This document shows, in pieces, positions 26,927 to 35,458 of a stretch of DNA of 64,000 nucleotides. A model generated the notes under the pieces. It saw only the letters and a program-made list of their open reading frames with translations. It was not told the origin of the DNA and ran no database searches. Source of the stretch: an uncultured Pseudodesulfovibrio sp. (GTDB lineage: Bacteria; Desulfobacterota; Desulfovibrionia; Desulfovibrionales; Desulfovibrionaceae); NCBI RefSeq assembly GCF_963677845.1, contig NZ_OY782498.1:1244001-1308000 (forward strand). Reading direction: 5' to 3'. Within the stretch, counting starts at the first letter, position 1; each line of letters begins with the position of its first letter. Made by a program: the position numbers and the translations under genes.

Positions 26927-28603
26927 ATGAAATTGAGTGGTGCGGAAATTATTATTAAATTGCTGGAACGGCAGGGGATTGATACCATTGCAGGTATCCC
27001 TGGCGGAGCCAATTTGCCTATGTATGATGCGTTGGGGCAGAGTGATTTCATTCGGCATATTTTGACTCGTCATGAACAGGGGGCTGGCTTTATTGCTCAA
27101 GGCATGGCTCGCGTTACGGGCAAACCGGCGGTCTTTTTCGCTACCTCCGGGCCGGGGGCGACCAATACTTTGACAGCTATTGCCGATGCTAAGCTTGATT
27201 CCATCCCCATCATCTGTATTACTGGTCAGGTGCCGCTTTCCATGATTGGTACTGATGCTTTTCAGGAAGTTGACACGTATGGCCTGAGTGTTCCCATCAC
27301 CAAACACAATTTTCTTGTTCGTTCCGTCGAGGACCTGCTCGAAGTTATACCTGCGGCATTTCGTATTGCGTCAAGTGGTCGACCGGGGCCTGTGGTTGTT
27401 GATGTTCCCAAAGATGTGCAGATGGACATGTGTGAATTTGATGCGTGGCCGAAAATTGGCGAACGCGAGCCCACTGAAGAATTGATTCCGGCCGAGATCA
27501 GACGGGCTGCCGATATGATTAACAAGGCGGAAAGGCCTGTTTTGTATCTCGGTGGTGGTGTCATTCAATCCGATTCAGCTTCTGAGGCTCTTGCTTTGGC
27601 GGAGAAAGCAGGTATCCCGTCCGCAATGACCCTTATGGGGTTGGGGGTTATTCCGACGGATAATCCGCTCTGTTTGGGAATGTTGGGTATGCATGCGGCT
27701 CGTTATACTAATTGGGCTTTGGAAGAGTGTGATCTGCTCGTTGCCGTGGGCGTTCGTTTTGATGACCGTGCAACCGGCAAGGTCCCGGAATTTTGTCCCA
27801 ATGCCAAAGTAATTCACATGGATATCGATCCGAGTGAACTGGATAAGATTAAAACCTCCACAGCGTCTGTTTCTGGCGATATTCTTGATATCTTTCAAGC
27901 CTTAATCCCACAGGTTGAGGAGAAGGGACGTGAAGCTTGGAACGCGCAGGTTCAAGCGTTGAAAAAGGATCATCCAATGTTGATACAACACGCCGAGGAC
28001 CCAACGTCGGCGTATGGAGTTGTGTTGAAGGCCGCTGAATTGGCTGGAGAAACTGCGATTGTATGCACGGATGTCGGTCAGCATCAGATGCGGACCGCTC
28101 AGGCATATCCTTTTAAACATCCGCGTCAATGGCTGACATCCGGTGGTCTTGGTACCATGGGATTCGGCATGCCGGCTTCTATTGGAGCCGCTTTGGCCGC
28201 TCCCGACCGTCCGGTGATCTGTTTTAGCGGTGACGGTTCGATCATGATGAATATTCAGGACTTGGCAACGGCCATGGAATACGACATCCCGATCAAGATT
28301 ATTTTGACCAACAATAATGCACTTGGTTTGGTCCGTCAGCAGCAGGATTTGTTTTACGGCAAGCGGTATTTTGCTTCCGATTATTCAAAAAGCGTCGATT
28401 TTATCAAAATTGCGGATGGTTTTGGTATCAATACTCATGATTTGGGTACAAGCAGTAATCCAGCCAAAACACTGGAAGAAGCTTTGGCAGAGCCTGGTCC
28501 GTCCCTGATTCACGTGCCTCTTAGCCCTGATGACCCTGTTTATCCGATGGTTCCTCCGGGGGCTGCGAACTCTGAAATGATCGGAGGTGAGAAAAATGTG
28601 TAA
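26927..28603 (+). CDS. ilvB: acetolactate synthase large subunit
   Basis: 558 residues from the ATG at 26927, 6 bases after GAGGAGA. ThDP-dependent enzyme condensing two pyruvates to acetolactate (Val/Leu), or pyruvate and 2-ketobutyrate (Ile). The activating Glu lies in [12 protein letters not shown], and the ThDP/Mg motif is [15 protein letters not shown] ... NNNALG. Central FAD-type domain present. Upstream in-frame codons (from 26858) overlap the attenuator and are discounted. The last 8 bases overlap ilvN. Confidence 0.95.
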   Translation: MKLSGAEIIIKLLERQGIDTIAGIPGGANLPMYDALGQSDFIRHILTRHEQGAGFIAQGMARVTGKPAVFFATSGPGATNTLTAIADAKLDSIPIICITGQVPLSMIGTDAFQEVDTYGLSVPITKHNFLVRSVEDLLEVIPAAFRIASSGRPGPVVVDVPKDVQMDMCEFDAWPKIGEREPTEELIPAEIRRAADMINKAERPVLYLGGGVIQSDSASEALALAEKAGIPSAMTLMGLGVIPTDNPLCLGMLGMHAARYTNWALEECDLLVAVGVRFDDRATGKVPEFCPNAKVIHMDIDPSELDKIKTSTASVSGDILDIFQALIPQVEEKGREAWNAQVQALKKDHPMLIQHAEDPTSAYGVVLKAAELAGETAIVCTDVGQHQMRTAQAYPFKHPRQWLTSGGLGTMGFGMPASIGAALAAPDRPVICFSGDGSIMMNIQDLATAMEYDIPIKIILTNNNALGLVRQQQDLFYGKRYFASDYSKSVDFIKIADGFGINTHDLGTSSNPAKTLEEALAEPGPSLIHVPLSPDDPVYPMVPPGAANSEMIGGEKNV

Positions 28604-28874
28604 GCAAACAGTTCTTGAGTTGTCTGTGAACAACCATCCCGGTGTGATGTCCCATATCTGTGGCTTGTTCGCCCGTAGGGCCTATAATGTCGAAGGAATC
28701 GCCTGTATGCCGATCAATGGTGGAGGCAAGAGTAAAATATGGCTGCTTGTCAACGCGGATCATCGATTGGATCAAATGATTAAACAGGTCGATAAGTTGG
28801 AAGACGTTTTAGGGGTAGAGCGTCACGATCACGGACATGAAGTCTTTATGAAAATGTCTGAATTTGTACAATAA
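28596..28874 (+). CDS. ilvN: acetolactate synthase small (regulatory) subunit
   Basis: 92 residues, an N-terminal ACT domain ([27 protein letters not shown]). It binds valine and modulates IlvB. Short form (like E. coli IlvN) without the extra C-terminal domain of IlvH. ATG 28596 follows GGAGGTG by 6 bases inside the ilvB 3' end; an in-frame GTG at 28587 would overlap the ribosome site. Translation is coupled to ilvB. Confidence 0.93.
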   Translation: MCKQTVLELSVNNHPGVMSHICGLFARRAYNVEGIACMPINGGGKSKIWLLVNADHRLDQMIKQVDKLEDVLGVERHDHGHEVFMKMSEFVQ

Positions 28875-28899
28875 AAATAGAATACGAGTTTCTGTGTGA

Positions 28900-28928
28900 A
28901 AGGCCGACAAAATGTCGGCCTTTTTTTA
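28900..28928 (+). terminator. terminator of ilvBN
   Basis: Perfect 9-bp stem AGGCCGACA / TGTCGGCCT with AAA loop and T7, 26 bases after the ilvN stop. Confidence 0.9.
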
Positions 28929-28950
28929 TCGTGTATGAAATGTGTTCCCC

Positions 28951-28977
28951 TAAAGATAGTGCGAAACTCGCCGATAA
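28951..28977 (+). promoter_or_regulatory. sigma-28 (FliA) promoter of the flagellin-like gene
   Basis: TAAA (28951-28954), exactly 15 bases, then GCCGATAA (28970-28977): an exact match to the consensus flagellar late promoter, 40 bases before the ATG at 29017. The same two boxes precede flaG on the other strand at 51.7 kb. Confidence 0.88.
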
Positions 28978-29016
28978 CACATTCGGAAGACTTTAACCGC
29001 ATTCCCGGGAGAGGGC

Positions 29017-29850
29017 ATGGCACTGTCTGATATCGAAAAGAATTTTATGTATACGTATTCCTCTCAACTGTTGCAGCAGGATATGCTGACAAATCAGTTG
29101 TTTGGTGCGTCCAAGGTCGGGCAGGACCTTCGAAGCCTTGTCCTTGGCGGGCCTGTGCGTGCAGAAACTTTTACCAACCCTTTTGAAGAAGCCATTAGTG
29201 GGCAGTTGCGGTCTGATGCCGGAGCGACTCGACAGGCGTCCCGGAATGTTGGAGAAGCAGCCTCCATGGTTGGTGTGGCACGGACCGACATGGCGACCAT
29301 CGCTGATGCTTTGGAAGATATGGAAGACATCATCGACAAGATCAATACCGGAGAACTTGATGAAAATAGTGCAGTTGTTAAGGCTGACTATGATGCACTC
29401 GTGGACAAAATAACCGGTACAATCTCCAATTCTGATTACAACGGCATTGCCTTGTTGGATGGTTCTCAGTGGGGAACAGACCAGATTGACGCTTCTGGCA
29501 ATGTGCACATTCAGTCCAGCAAAAGCGGTGGTTTTGATGTTACGTTTCACAATGTTGATGGCTATGATTGGACAGTCTTTGACAGCGCAGATCTTGTGGA
29601 TGCTGGCGACAGAGCCACTCAGTTAGCGTCTGTCCAGTCATACTTGTCTGATATGAATGCCATTCAAGACGTCTACAACAACAAAGAGGACAGCTTGCAG
29701 GCGCAGGAACTTCACTTGCAAAGTCAGGCGCAACTTCTCGATCAGGCCGCACAGATGCGTAAACCCTCTGATCCAAGTTATTCAATGGAACAGCTCTTGG
29801 CAGACCTTATTATTAGGGAAAGTGGAACATTATTTGACGGAAGTGGATAG
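29017..29850 (+). CDS. flagellin-like protein of unknown role
   Basis: 277 residues. The middle carries a flagellin D1-type signature: a helix rich in A/D with DALEDMEDIIDKIN, then DYDALVDKIT...SDYNGIALLDGS (residues ~125-150), which matches the flagellin E...L...I...T.FNG..LL.G pattern. The termini lack the usual flagellin N-terminal INTN and C-terminal polymerisation motifs; residues 222-250 are Gln-rich coiled coil. It is transcribed from a consensus sigma-28 promoter and followed by a terminator, so it is a stand-alone late flagellar gene. Possible roles: minor filament, cap-adjacent or regulatory protein. The function is not established by sequence. Confidence 0.7.
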   Translation: MALSDIEKNFMYTYSSQLLQQDMLTNQLFGASKVGQDLRSLVLGGPVRAETFTNPFEEAISGQLRSDAGATRQASRNVGEAASMVGVARTDMATIADALEDMEDIIDKINTGELDENSAVVKADYDALVDKITGTISNSDYNGIALLDGSQWGTDQIDASGNVHIQSSKSGGFDVTFHNVDGYDWTVFDSADLVDAGDRATQLASVQSYLSDMNAIQDVYNNKEDSLQAQELHLQSQAQLLDQAAQMRKPSDPSYSMEQLLADLIIRESGTLFDGSG

Positions 29851-29877
29851 AAGGTTGTTAACAAGATAAAGTTTAAA

Positions 29878-29908
29878 AGGCCGGTCAGTTTTCTGACTGG
29901 TCTTTTTT
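29878..29908 (+). terminator. terminator of the flagellin-like gene
   Basis: 11-bp stem AGGCCGGTCAG / CTGACTGGTCT (two G-U), TTTT loop, T6. The rest of the 337-base gap to 30188 holds a hairpin at 30116-30138 and nothing else I can call. Confidence 0.8.
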
Positions 29909-30115
29909 GTGGAACTAAAATAATCGCGAGATTCTTTAGGGCAACGGTTTTTATTGGGTGTAATTGGTGTTTCGTTAGCCAGTTAACCTGTCGTTTGTTG
30001 TAAGTGGTTGTCATTACAGAGAATCAAAAAAACAGGTAGCATTTTTGGGGTTACTTAGGTAAATCGGAGCCGCTGTTTTTTATTTTAAATAGATGGGAAG
30101 AGCACTTACATATAC

Positions 30116-30138
30116 TCAACGCCGGCGAGCGGCGTTGA
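30116..30138. repeat. 9-bp inverted repeat upstream of the nucleotidyltransferase-like gene
   Basis: TCAACGCCG / CGGCGTTGA around a GCGAG loop, 49 bases before the ATG at 30188. No T-tract follows, so it is not an ordinary terminator; it may be a leader hairpin or an operator. Confidence 0.5.
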
Positions 30139-30187
30139 ATTTGTCATTCATGAGGCTCACCGAAGTCATTATTGGGGGTAAGAGGCT

Positions 30188-30778
30188 ATGATAAAGGATA
30201 TTAATGCATTTTCAAAATATAACCAACAGCGCGCACGTTGTGTTCTTGATGAAACCGGTATTTTGGATATTTGGGCCGCTTTTGGCTTTCGTGTCGAATT
30301 GGTAGGTTCCATGCGCATGGGGCTTTTGATGCGTCATTTGGATATAGATATGCATGTGTATTCGGAGCCCTTTTCTCAGACGGCTGGTTTTGAAGCGGTC
30401 ACTCGTTTGGCCCATAATCCTCGTATTCGTCGCATTGAATATACGAATCTTTTGGATGCTGAGGATAAGTGTCTGGAGTGGCATGCATGGTACGAAGCTC
30501 CCGATGGCGATACTTGGCAAATCGATATGATTCAGATTCACATGGAGTCACCTTATGCTGGGTACTTTGAACGTGTTGCGGATGCCATTCTCGCTAAGCT
30601 TACATTCAAAACGAGGCAGTCAATCCTAGCAATAAAGAACGACATCCCAGAAGATCAGAAGGTCATGAGCATCGAAGTTTATCAGGCCGTACTTCGTGAC
30701 AGTGTGCGTGATTATGCGGAATTTTTAGAATGGAAACAACAAACTCCGGCCCAAGAAATTATCGATTGGATGCCATGA
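30188..30778 (+). CDS. predicted nucleotidyltransferase-fold protein
   Basis: 196 residues. GSMRMGL (residues 40-46) followed by LDIDMHVYS (Asp52-x-Asp54) and a third acidic residue in WQIDMIQ (Asp113) form the catalytic layout of the Pol-beta-type nucleotidyltransferase superfamily (hG[GS]...DhDhh...h[DE]h). The GS is followed by a longer insert than in many members. No partner gene adjoins it, so a toxin-antitoxin role is not indicated. Substrate unknown. Confidence 0.55.
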   Translation: MIKDINAFSKYNQQRARCVLDETGILDIWAAFGFRVELVGSMRMGLLMRHLDIDMHVYSEPFSQTAGFEAVTRLAHNPRIRRIEYTNLLDAEDKCLEWHAWYEAPDGDTWQIDMIQIHMESPYAGYFERVADAILAKLTFKTRQSILAIKNDIPEDQKVMSIEVYQAVLRDSVRDYAEFLEWKQQTPAQEIIDWMP

Positions 30779-30884
30779 TTTTTTATGTGATTTGGAGTCG
30801 TTGCCTTATCGTTTTGTAAGAAAGGAGAGGTCGAGCGGAGGAGGGAATAGTACAATCATATCTGCATCGGGAAAGAGGCAGACG

Positions 30885-30929
30885 TGTAAAAAAAAGAAAA
30901 TCGACTTTCTTAAGAAAGTCGATTTTCTT
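30885..30929 (-). terminator. terminator of tRNA-Pro/Thr unit 1
   Basis: A 36-bp perfect palindrome (30894-30929) followed on the minus strand by a T-rich run, just after the first tRNA-Thr. Confidence 0.85.
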
Positions 30930-30936
30930 CGATATA

Positions 30937-31012
30937 TGGAGCTGACGAGCAGGATTGAACTGCCTACCTCGTCCTTACCAAGGACGCGCTCTACCGATTG
31001 AGCTACGTCAGC
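30937..31012 (-). tRNA. tRNA-Thr (GGT), copy 1
   Basis: 76 bases with encoded CCA. Acceptor GCTGACG/CGTCAGC, anticodon stem CGTCC/GGACG with loop TTGGTAA, so anticodon GGT. T-arm GGCAG/CTGCT with TTCAATC loop. Identical in sequence to the copy at 31373-31448. Confidence 0.95.
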
Positions 31013-31076
31013 TTCTGGTCTGTTTCGATGAAATACTGAACCGATTTAATTCAGTCAAGTGGGGGATTTCATCGTT

Positions 31077-31153
<77 letters not shown>

Positions 31154-31165
31154 ACGCGAAGAGAG

Positions 31166-31194
31166 TAAGTATATGCGACAGCGGAGAGTGTCAA
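31166..31194 (-). promoter_or_regulatory. promoter of tRNA-Pro/Thr unit 1
   Basis: Minus strand: -35 TTGACA (31189-31194), 17-bp spacer, -10 TACTTA (31166-31171), directly before the tRNA-Pro. Confidence 0.8.
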
Positions 31195-31331
31195 CCATTG
31201 ATTAGTGTAATGTGTAAATCTTTTGATCCAAGTGTGTTAAGGGCAGGGATTGCCTCGCCGAGAAGCTTGGGTGGACAGCCAATCGCAATGACAGTCTGTT
31301 TTTTTATGATGCATATTTGGTGTTGGAATGC

Positions 31332-31366
31332 AAAAAAGAAAACCGCCGATCAAAGATCAGCGGTTT
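31332..31366 (-). terminator. terminator of tRNA-Pro/Thr unit 2
   Basis: Stem AAACCGC/GCGGTTT plus GATC/GATC with one mismatch (31340-31366), followed on the minus strand by TTCTTTTTT. Confidence 0.8.
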
Positions 31367-31372
31367 GATATA

Positions 31373-31448
31373 TGGAGCTGACGAGCAGGATTGAACTGCC
31401 TACCTCGTCCTTACCAAGGACGCGCTCTACCGATTGAGCTACGTCAGC
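31373..31448 (-). tRNA. tRNA-Thr (GGT), copy 2
   Basis: Identical in sequence to copy 1, 436 bases away; anticodon loop TTGGTAA. Part of the second duplicated unit. Confidence 0.95.
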
Positions 31449-31513
31449 TTCTGGTTATTTTCGATAAAATAATGAATTAACTTTTGATCAATTCATAGGG
31501 GGATTTTATCGTT

Positions 31514-31590
31514 TGGTCGGGATGATAGGATTTGAACCTACGGCCCCTTGACCCCCAGTCAAGTGCGCTACCAGACTGCGCTACATCCCG
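31514..31590 (-). tRNA. tRNA-Pro (GGG), copy 2
   Basis: 77 bases with encoded CCA, anticodon GGG. Differs from copy 1 by a compensated T-stem change (a G-C pair replaced by T-A) and one variable-loop base, so it remains foldable. Confidence 0.95.
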
Positions 31591-31602
31591 ACGCGAAGTG
31601 AG

Positions 31603-31631
31603 TAACTATCTTTGACCGCTGTGAGTGTCAA
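31603..31631 (-). promoter_or_regulatory. promoter of tRNA-Pro/Thr unit 2
   Basis: Minus strand: -35 TTGACA (31626-31631), 17-bp spacer, -10 TAGTTA (31603-31608), directly before the second tRNA-Pro. Confidence 0.8.
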
Positions 31632-31875
31632 TCTTTTTTTTGAGAAAAAAGCCAACATGGTGGTTTTTTTTGAGAATCTTCTTGCTGATTGGGTGATCTA
31701 TTCTATAAGATACTACATCTGGGTATATTTATAATGGTTTTTTAGTGTAAATATGTACTATTAACCACATAAGCATTGACTAAATCATGGGGAAGCGGTT
31801 TGCTTCTCCTGGCCCGGATGACTTATTCATGTCGGATAAAGTAAAAAATAAACATAAATTGATCAGGGGGTTGCC

Positions 31876-32427
31876 ATGGCTGATGAAGCTTTGAAAGATA
31901 TCAATCAGTTTTTGACCTTCACTTTAGGCAAAGAAATTTTCGCTTTGGATATTGGGACAGTAAGGGAAGTTCTTGAATTAACGTCCATTACCAAAATTCC
32001 TAGGACACCCGAATTTATGCGTGGTGTTATCAATTTGCGTGGTCACGCCGTTCCGGTTGTGGACATGCGCTTGAAACTGGGTATGTCGCAGGGTGAAGAC
32101 ACCGTTGATACGTGCATCATCATTGTTGAAATTGAATTCGAAGGTGAATTCACTGTCATGGGAGCTCTTGTAGATTCCGTTCGCGAAGTCTTTGAAATGA
32201 CCCCGGATACCATTGAACCCGCTCCCAAGATGGGGGCTGCCATCAATGCCGAGTATATCAAGGGAATGGGACGGCAGAACGAGCAGTTCATTATTATTAT
32301 TGATATTAACAAGATTTTTTCTGCGGAAGAGCTTGCCATTGCCAAGAATTTGGCAGGACTGGGCGGCGGTGCCGATCAGCCACCTGTTGAAGAGGCCGTG
32401 GCTACGGCTTCAGCGGCCTCTGCTTAA
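31876..32427 (+). CDS. cheW: chemotaxis coupling protein CheW
   Basis: 183 residues, one CheW domain (1-~160: QFLTFTLGKEIFALDIGTVREVLE ... NLRGHAVPVVDMRLKLG) and a low-complexity Ala/Glu tail (~165-183) not usual for CheW. It bridges chemoreceptors and CheA. ATG at 31876 follows CAGGGGG by 7 bases. Stand-alone gene ended by a terminator; no cheA or receptor adjoins it. Confidence 0.92.
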   Translation: MADEALKDINQFLTFTLGKEIFALDIGTVREVLELTSITKIPRTPEFMRGVINLRGHAVPVVDMRLKLGMSQGEDTVDTCIIIVEIEFEGEFTVMGALVDSVREVFEMTPDTIEPAPKMGAAINAEYIKGMGRQNEQFIIIIDINKIFSAEELAIAKNLAGLGGGADQPPVEEAVATASAASA

Positions 32428-32436
32428 CAAAAATAA

Positions 32437-32466
32437 AACCCTCGTTCGTAAGAGCGAGGGTTTTTT
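32437..32466 (+). terminator. terminator of cheW
   Basis: 11-bp stem AACCCTCGTTC / GAGCGAGGGTT (one G-U), GTAA loop, T6; also usable by the convergent Smr gene. Confidence 0.85.
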
Positions 32467-32486
32467 CTGAGAATGAGTCACTTTTG

Positions 32487-33212
32487 CTATTCATTGTCGT
32501 CCCAATTGACCATTGTATCCCATTTGATCTTGCCCTGAGTCTTCTTCTGCTTGCGTAAGAGGACGTATAGGGCGCCTGCTCCGCCGTCTTTGGGTTGTGC
32601 TGTGCAAAATGCCAATACAACGCGTCTGAGTGGCTCTTTGGTTAACCATGTTTCGGTTCCTGTTCGGAGAATCGATTGTCCGCCTGGAGAGTTTTTTCCA
32701 CGGCCTGTAACTACCAGGACACATCGATGCCCTTGAAGATAGCTTTCCCGGATGAAAAAGAGCAGATTTTCTTGAGCTTGATCCGCTGTCATTCCGTGAA
32801 GGTCAAGATGTGTGGCAACGCTGAGAGATCCGGCTTTGAGTTGTTGGAATACTTTGATATCGAGACCGCGTACATACCCGTACATGAATTCGTCTGTATA
32901 TTCGAGTTCAAACTCAATATCACCACGCATGAATCGCTGAAGGTCGTTTTTTGCTTCATCTTCAGCGGAAACGACTTGAGACGGGGCTGTTTCGGACTGA
33001 GGTGTTACTTGTCTACCGCTTGCGCCATCCATTTTTTTAACCCCACGCATGGCAGCCATGAACACTTCTTCGTCTTCAGGTTCATTTTGTGGGTTGACAT
33101 TTTCTTTTTGAGGCTCATTTTTGTCATACGGAAGAGAATAGACATCGTCTTTTTTCTTCTCGAATTTGATCTGCTTGAGATCGCCAAGGTTGTTTATACG
33201 CTTCTTTCCCAT
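32487..33212 (-). CDS. Smr-domain protein
   Basis: 241 residues. A charged, disordered N-terminal half (residues ~1-100) precedes a helical linker and a C-terminal Smr domain (~130-225) with LDLHGMT (the LDxH signature) and GRGKNSPGG. Smr domains are nucleases or nucleic-acid-binding modules; stand-alone forms of this length are widespread in proteobacteria (YdaL-like). Which substrate it acts on is not shown. It is divergent from sufC. Confidence 0.85.
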   Translation of the reverse strand: MGKKRINNLGDLKQIKFEKKKDDVYSLPYDKNEPQKENVNPQNEPEDEEVFMAAMRGVKKMDGASGRQVTPQSETAPSQVVSAEDEAKNDLQRFMRGDIEFELEYTDEFMYGYVRGLDIKVFQQLKAGSLSVATHLDLHGMTADQAQENLLFFIRESYLQGHRCVLVVTGRGKNSPGGQSILRTGTETWLTKEPLRRVVLAFCTAQPKDGGAGALYVLLRKQKKTQGKIKWDTMVNWDDNE

Positions 33213-33279
33213 TGTTTATCCTTCCTTTGGTCGAAACGAGTATATCCAAATGCTTGCACGGAGCAAGTGAAAGAGTTGT

Positions 33280-33309
33280 GTCCAGCGGCTTTCGTACGAT
33301 TCGCTGGAC
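33280..33309. promoter_or_regulatory. dyad between smr and sufC
   Basis: GTCCAGCG ... CGCTGGAC, 8-bp perfect arms with a 14-base centre, in the 156-base divergent gap. A second, shorter dyad CTTGC-acgga-GCAAG lies at 33253-33267. Candidate operators or 5'-leader structure; no regulator identified. Confidence 0.35.
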
Positions 33310-33368
33310 TTCCAAGGCTGTGTTAAGTAATGAGCCTGTTTGCACAATGACTTAAAGCGAGGAAACAG

Positions 33369-34127
33369 ATGCTGACCATAGAAGACTTACATGTCAACAT
33401 CGGCGATAAAGAGGTCCTCAAGGGGATCAATCTCCAGATAAATGAAGGGGAAACATTTATTTTGTTCGGACCTAACGGTTCGGGCAAGACGTCTCTTCTT
33501 ATGTCTCTGATGGGTTTTTCCGGATATAATGTCACCAAGGGAAAAATATATTTCAAAGGGCAGGACATCACAGAGGCCCCCATGTACGAAAGGGCACGCC
33601 TCGGAGTTGGTATGTCTTTTCAGCGGCCTCCGACGATCCATGGTTTGCGGACCCGTCATCTTGTCCAGATGTGTTCCCGGAAAGGTGAAGTGAATCCCGA
33701 ACTGTTGGCTGAAACCGTCAACATGGCTGAATTCTTGGACCGTGATATCAATGCAGGTTTTTCCGGTGGGGAAATCAAGCGGTCTGAGTTGCTTCAGCTT
33801 ATGGCGCAGCAGCCCGATCTCGTACTTTTTGACGAGCCGGAATCAGGAGTTGATATGGAGAACATGCAGTTAGTGGGTAAGGTTGCCCGCGATGTGCTGG
33901 ATGGCAATTTTAATATCACCCCTGATTTGAGCCTGCGAGAACGCAAGGAACAGACAAAAACGGCTGGGTTGATTATCACCCATACCGGTTATATCCTTGA
34001 TTATGTTAACGCCGATCGTGGACAGGTTTTGTATCAGGGCCATCTGTGTTGCGAAGGCCGTCCCAGGGATATTTTGGACCACATTCGGGAGCATGGTTAC
34101 CAAGAATGTGTCCGTTGCATGAACTAG
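33369..34127 (+). CDS. sufC: SUF Fe-S assembly ATPase SufC
   Basis: 252 residues, ABC ATPase: Walker A GPNGSGKT, signature FSGGEIKR, Walker B LVLFDEPESGVD. The DEPESGVD and SGGEIKRSEL signatures are SufC-type. It is a soluble ATPase powering SufB/SufD-type scaffold rearrangement, not an exporter. The segment near ~180-200 (NITPDLSLRERKEQ) is longer than in E. coli. GAGGAAAC ribosome site. Followed within 25 bases by its sufB/D partner. Confidence 0.9.
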   Translation: MLTIEDLHVNIGDKEVLKGINLQINEGETFILFGPNGSGKTSLLMSLMGFSGYNVTKGKIYFKGQDITEAPMYERARLGVGMSFQRPPTIHGLRTRHLVQMCSRKGEVNPELLAETVNMAEFLDRDINAGFSGGEIKRSELLQLMAQQPDLVLFDEPESGVDMENMQLVGKVARDVLDGNFNITPDLSLRERKEQTKTAGLIITHTGYILDYVNADRGQVLYQGHLCCEGRPRDILDHIREHGYQECVRCMN

Positions 34128-34151
34128 CAACTCCTCGTGAAGGAGATAGAT

Positions 34152-35312
34152 ATGAGTAAAGTCGATCTTACCGATTTCAAGTTTGACGGTCTTCAGCAGG
34201 AAGCCATTGATGATTTGTCTGCGTTGTCCCAAGAGGATAAAGACCAGCTTCTCATGGCGGGTGTTGTCTCTGACCTGAGCACTCGTTCAGCTTCATATTT
34301 ACAGATGGATCAGTCTGCCGTGCACTGTCAGTCTTCGGATGATGGTGTCGAGATTATGGATATCAAGGATGCCCTCAAAAAGTATGATGGCCTCAAGGAA
34401 TATTATTGGACGCTGGTAGACAAGGATAAAGATGAGTTTACCAAGTCCGCTTATGACAATTTGCATGGTGGATACTTTATTCGCGTCAAGGCTGGTGCCA
34501 AAATCAAGGACCCGATTCAATCCTGCCTGATGCTTAAGTCTGAGAATGTTGGTCAGAACGTGCACAATCTTGTTATTATTGAAGAGGGTGCAGAAGCGCA
34601 TATCATCACTGGCTGTTCCGTGGCTCACGGCACAAAGGCCGGGGCGCATTTGGGAATTTCTGAATTTTTTGTCAAAAAGAACGCATCGTTGACTTTCACC
34701 ATGGTGCACAACTGGAGCGAGGACGTTGCTGTCCGGCCCCGGTCTGCTGGTGTGGTAGAAGAGGGCGGTAAGTTCTTGTCCAACTACGTTCTGCTCAAGC
34801 CGGTTAAGGATTTGCAGATGTATCCCTCCATCGAAATGAATGGCCCGCACTCTGTGGCTCGCTTTAACTCTGTAGTGATGGCTCCTGAAGGTTCGCATCT
34901 GGACATGGGGAACCGGGTTGTCATGAATGCACCGAATACTCGGTGTGAGATCATTGCTCGGACCATTTCTACTGGTGGTACCATTATTAATCGTGGTCAC
35001 ATCGGTGCACACCATGTGCCGAGTAAGGGCCATCTTGAATGTCAGGGGCTTATCCTTGGTGGTGGGCGTATCTGGGCTATTCCCGAACTGGACGGTACTG
35101 TGGAGGGTGTTGAACTTTCTCATGAAGCGTCTGTGGGGAAAATTGCACAGGAAGAGATCGAATATCTCATGGCGCGAGGCATGGATGAAGATGAGGCAAC
35201 CTCTACCATTGTCCGTGGTTTCCTGAATACCGATATCATGGGATTGCCAGCTCGGTTACAAAGGGAAATAGATAAGCAGATTGAGGAATTGCAAGCCTCT
35301 GATGCCATGTAG
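34152..35312 (+). CDS. SufB/SufD family Fe-S scaffold protein
   Basis: 386 residues from ATG 34152, 5 bases after AAGGAGAT. The C-terminal ~250 residues form the SufBD beta-helix core (INRGHIGAHHVPSKGHLECQGLILGG is characteristic), and the N-terminal ~90 residues are helical. Only one SufB/D-type gene is present, so the complex is probably the minimal SufBC form found in many archaea and anaerobes. No SufS or SufE follows; the nifS gene at 21-22 kb may supply sulfur. Confidence 0.88.
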   Translation: MSKVDLTDFKFDGLQQEAIDDLSALSQEDKDQLLMAGVVSDLSTRSASYLQMDQSAVHCQSSDDGVEIMDIKDALKKYDGLKEYYWTLVDKDKDEFTKSAYDNLHGGYFIRVKAGAKIKDPIQSCLMLKSENVGQNVHNLVIIEEGAEAHIITGCSVAHGTKAGAHLGISEFFVKKNASLTFTMVHNWSEDVAVRPRSAGVVEEGGKFLSNYVLLKPVKDLQMYPSIEMNGPHSVARFNSVVMAPEGSHLDMGNRVVMNAPNTRCEIIARTISTGGTIINRGHIGAHHVPSKGHLECQGLILGGGRIWAIPELDGTVEGVELSHEASVGKIAQEEIEYLMARGMDEDEATSTIVRGFLNTDIMGLPARLQREIDKQIEELQASDAM

Positions 35313-35334
35313 TCCCTAACGAGAATAAAAAATG

Positions 35335-35365
35335 AGGCGGTGGCTTAGGCTATCGCCTTTTTTGT
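35335..35365 (+). terminator. terminator of sufC-sufB/D
   Basis: 9-bp stem AGGCGGTGG / CTATCGCCT (two G-U), CTTAGG loop, then T7; 22 bases past the stop. Confidence 0.75.
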
Positions 35366-35386
35366 GTGCTTTGTGGGAAATACCGC

Positions 35387-35415
35387 TTGTACAAACAGTA
35401 CGGGCGTACTAAACA
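35387..35415 (+). promoter_or_regulatory. TetR-gene promoter with operator in the spacer
   Basis: -35 TTGTAC (35387-35392), 17-bp spacer, -10 TAAACA (35410-35415). The inverted repeat AGTACG-GG-CGTACT (35397-35410) fills most of the spacer, and TTGTACAA (35387-35394) overlaps the -35. The placement suits steric autorepression by the TetR protein. Confidence 0.5.
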
Positions 35416-35458
35416 ATGGCAAGTAATTTTACATATACTGAGTTTTTGGAGGGGAAAA

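Noticed and set aside
31640-31875. Sigma-54 or sigma-28 promoter for cheW
   Set aside because: No TGGC-N8-TTGC or GCCGATAA match was found; the cheW promoter is undetermined.
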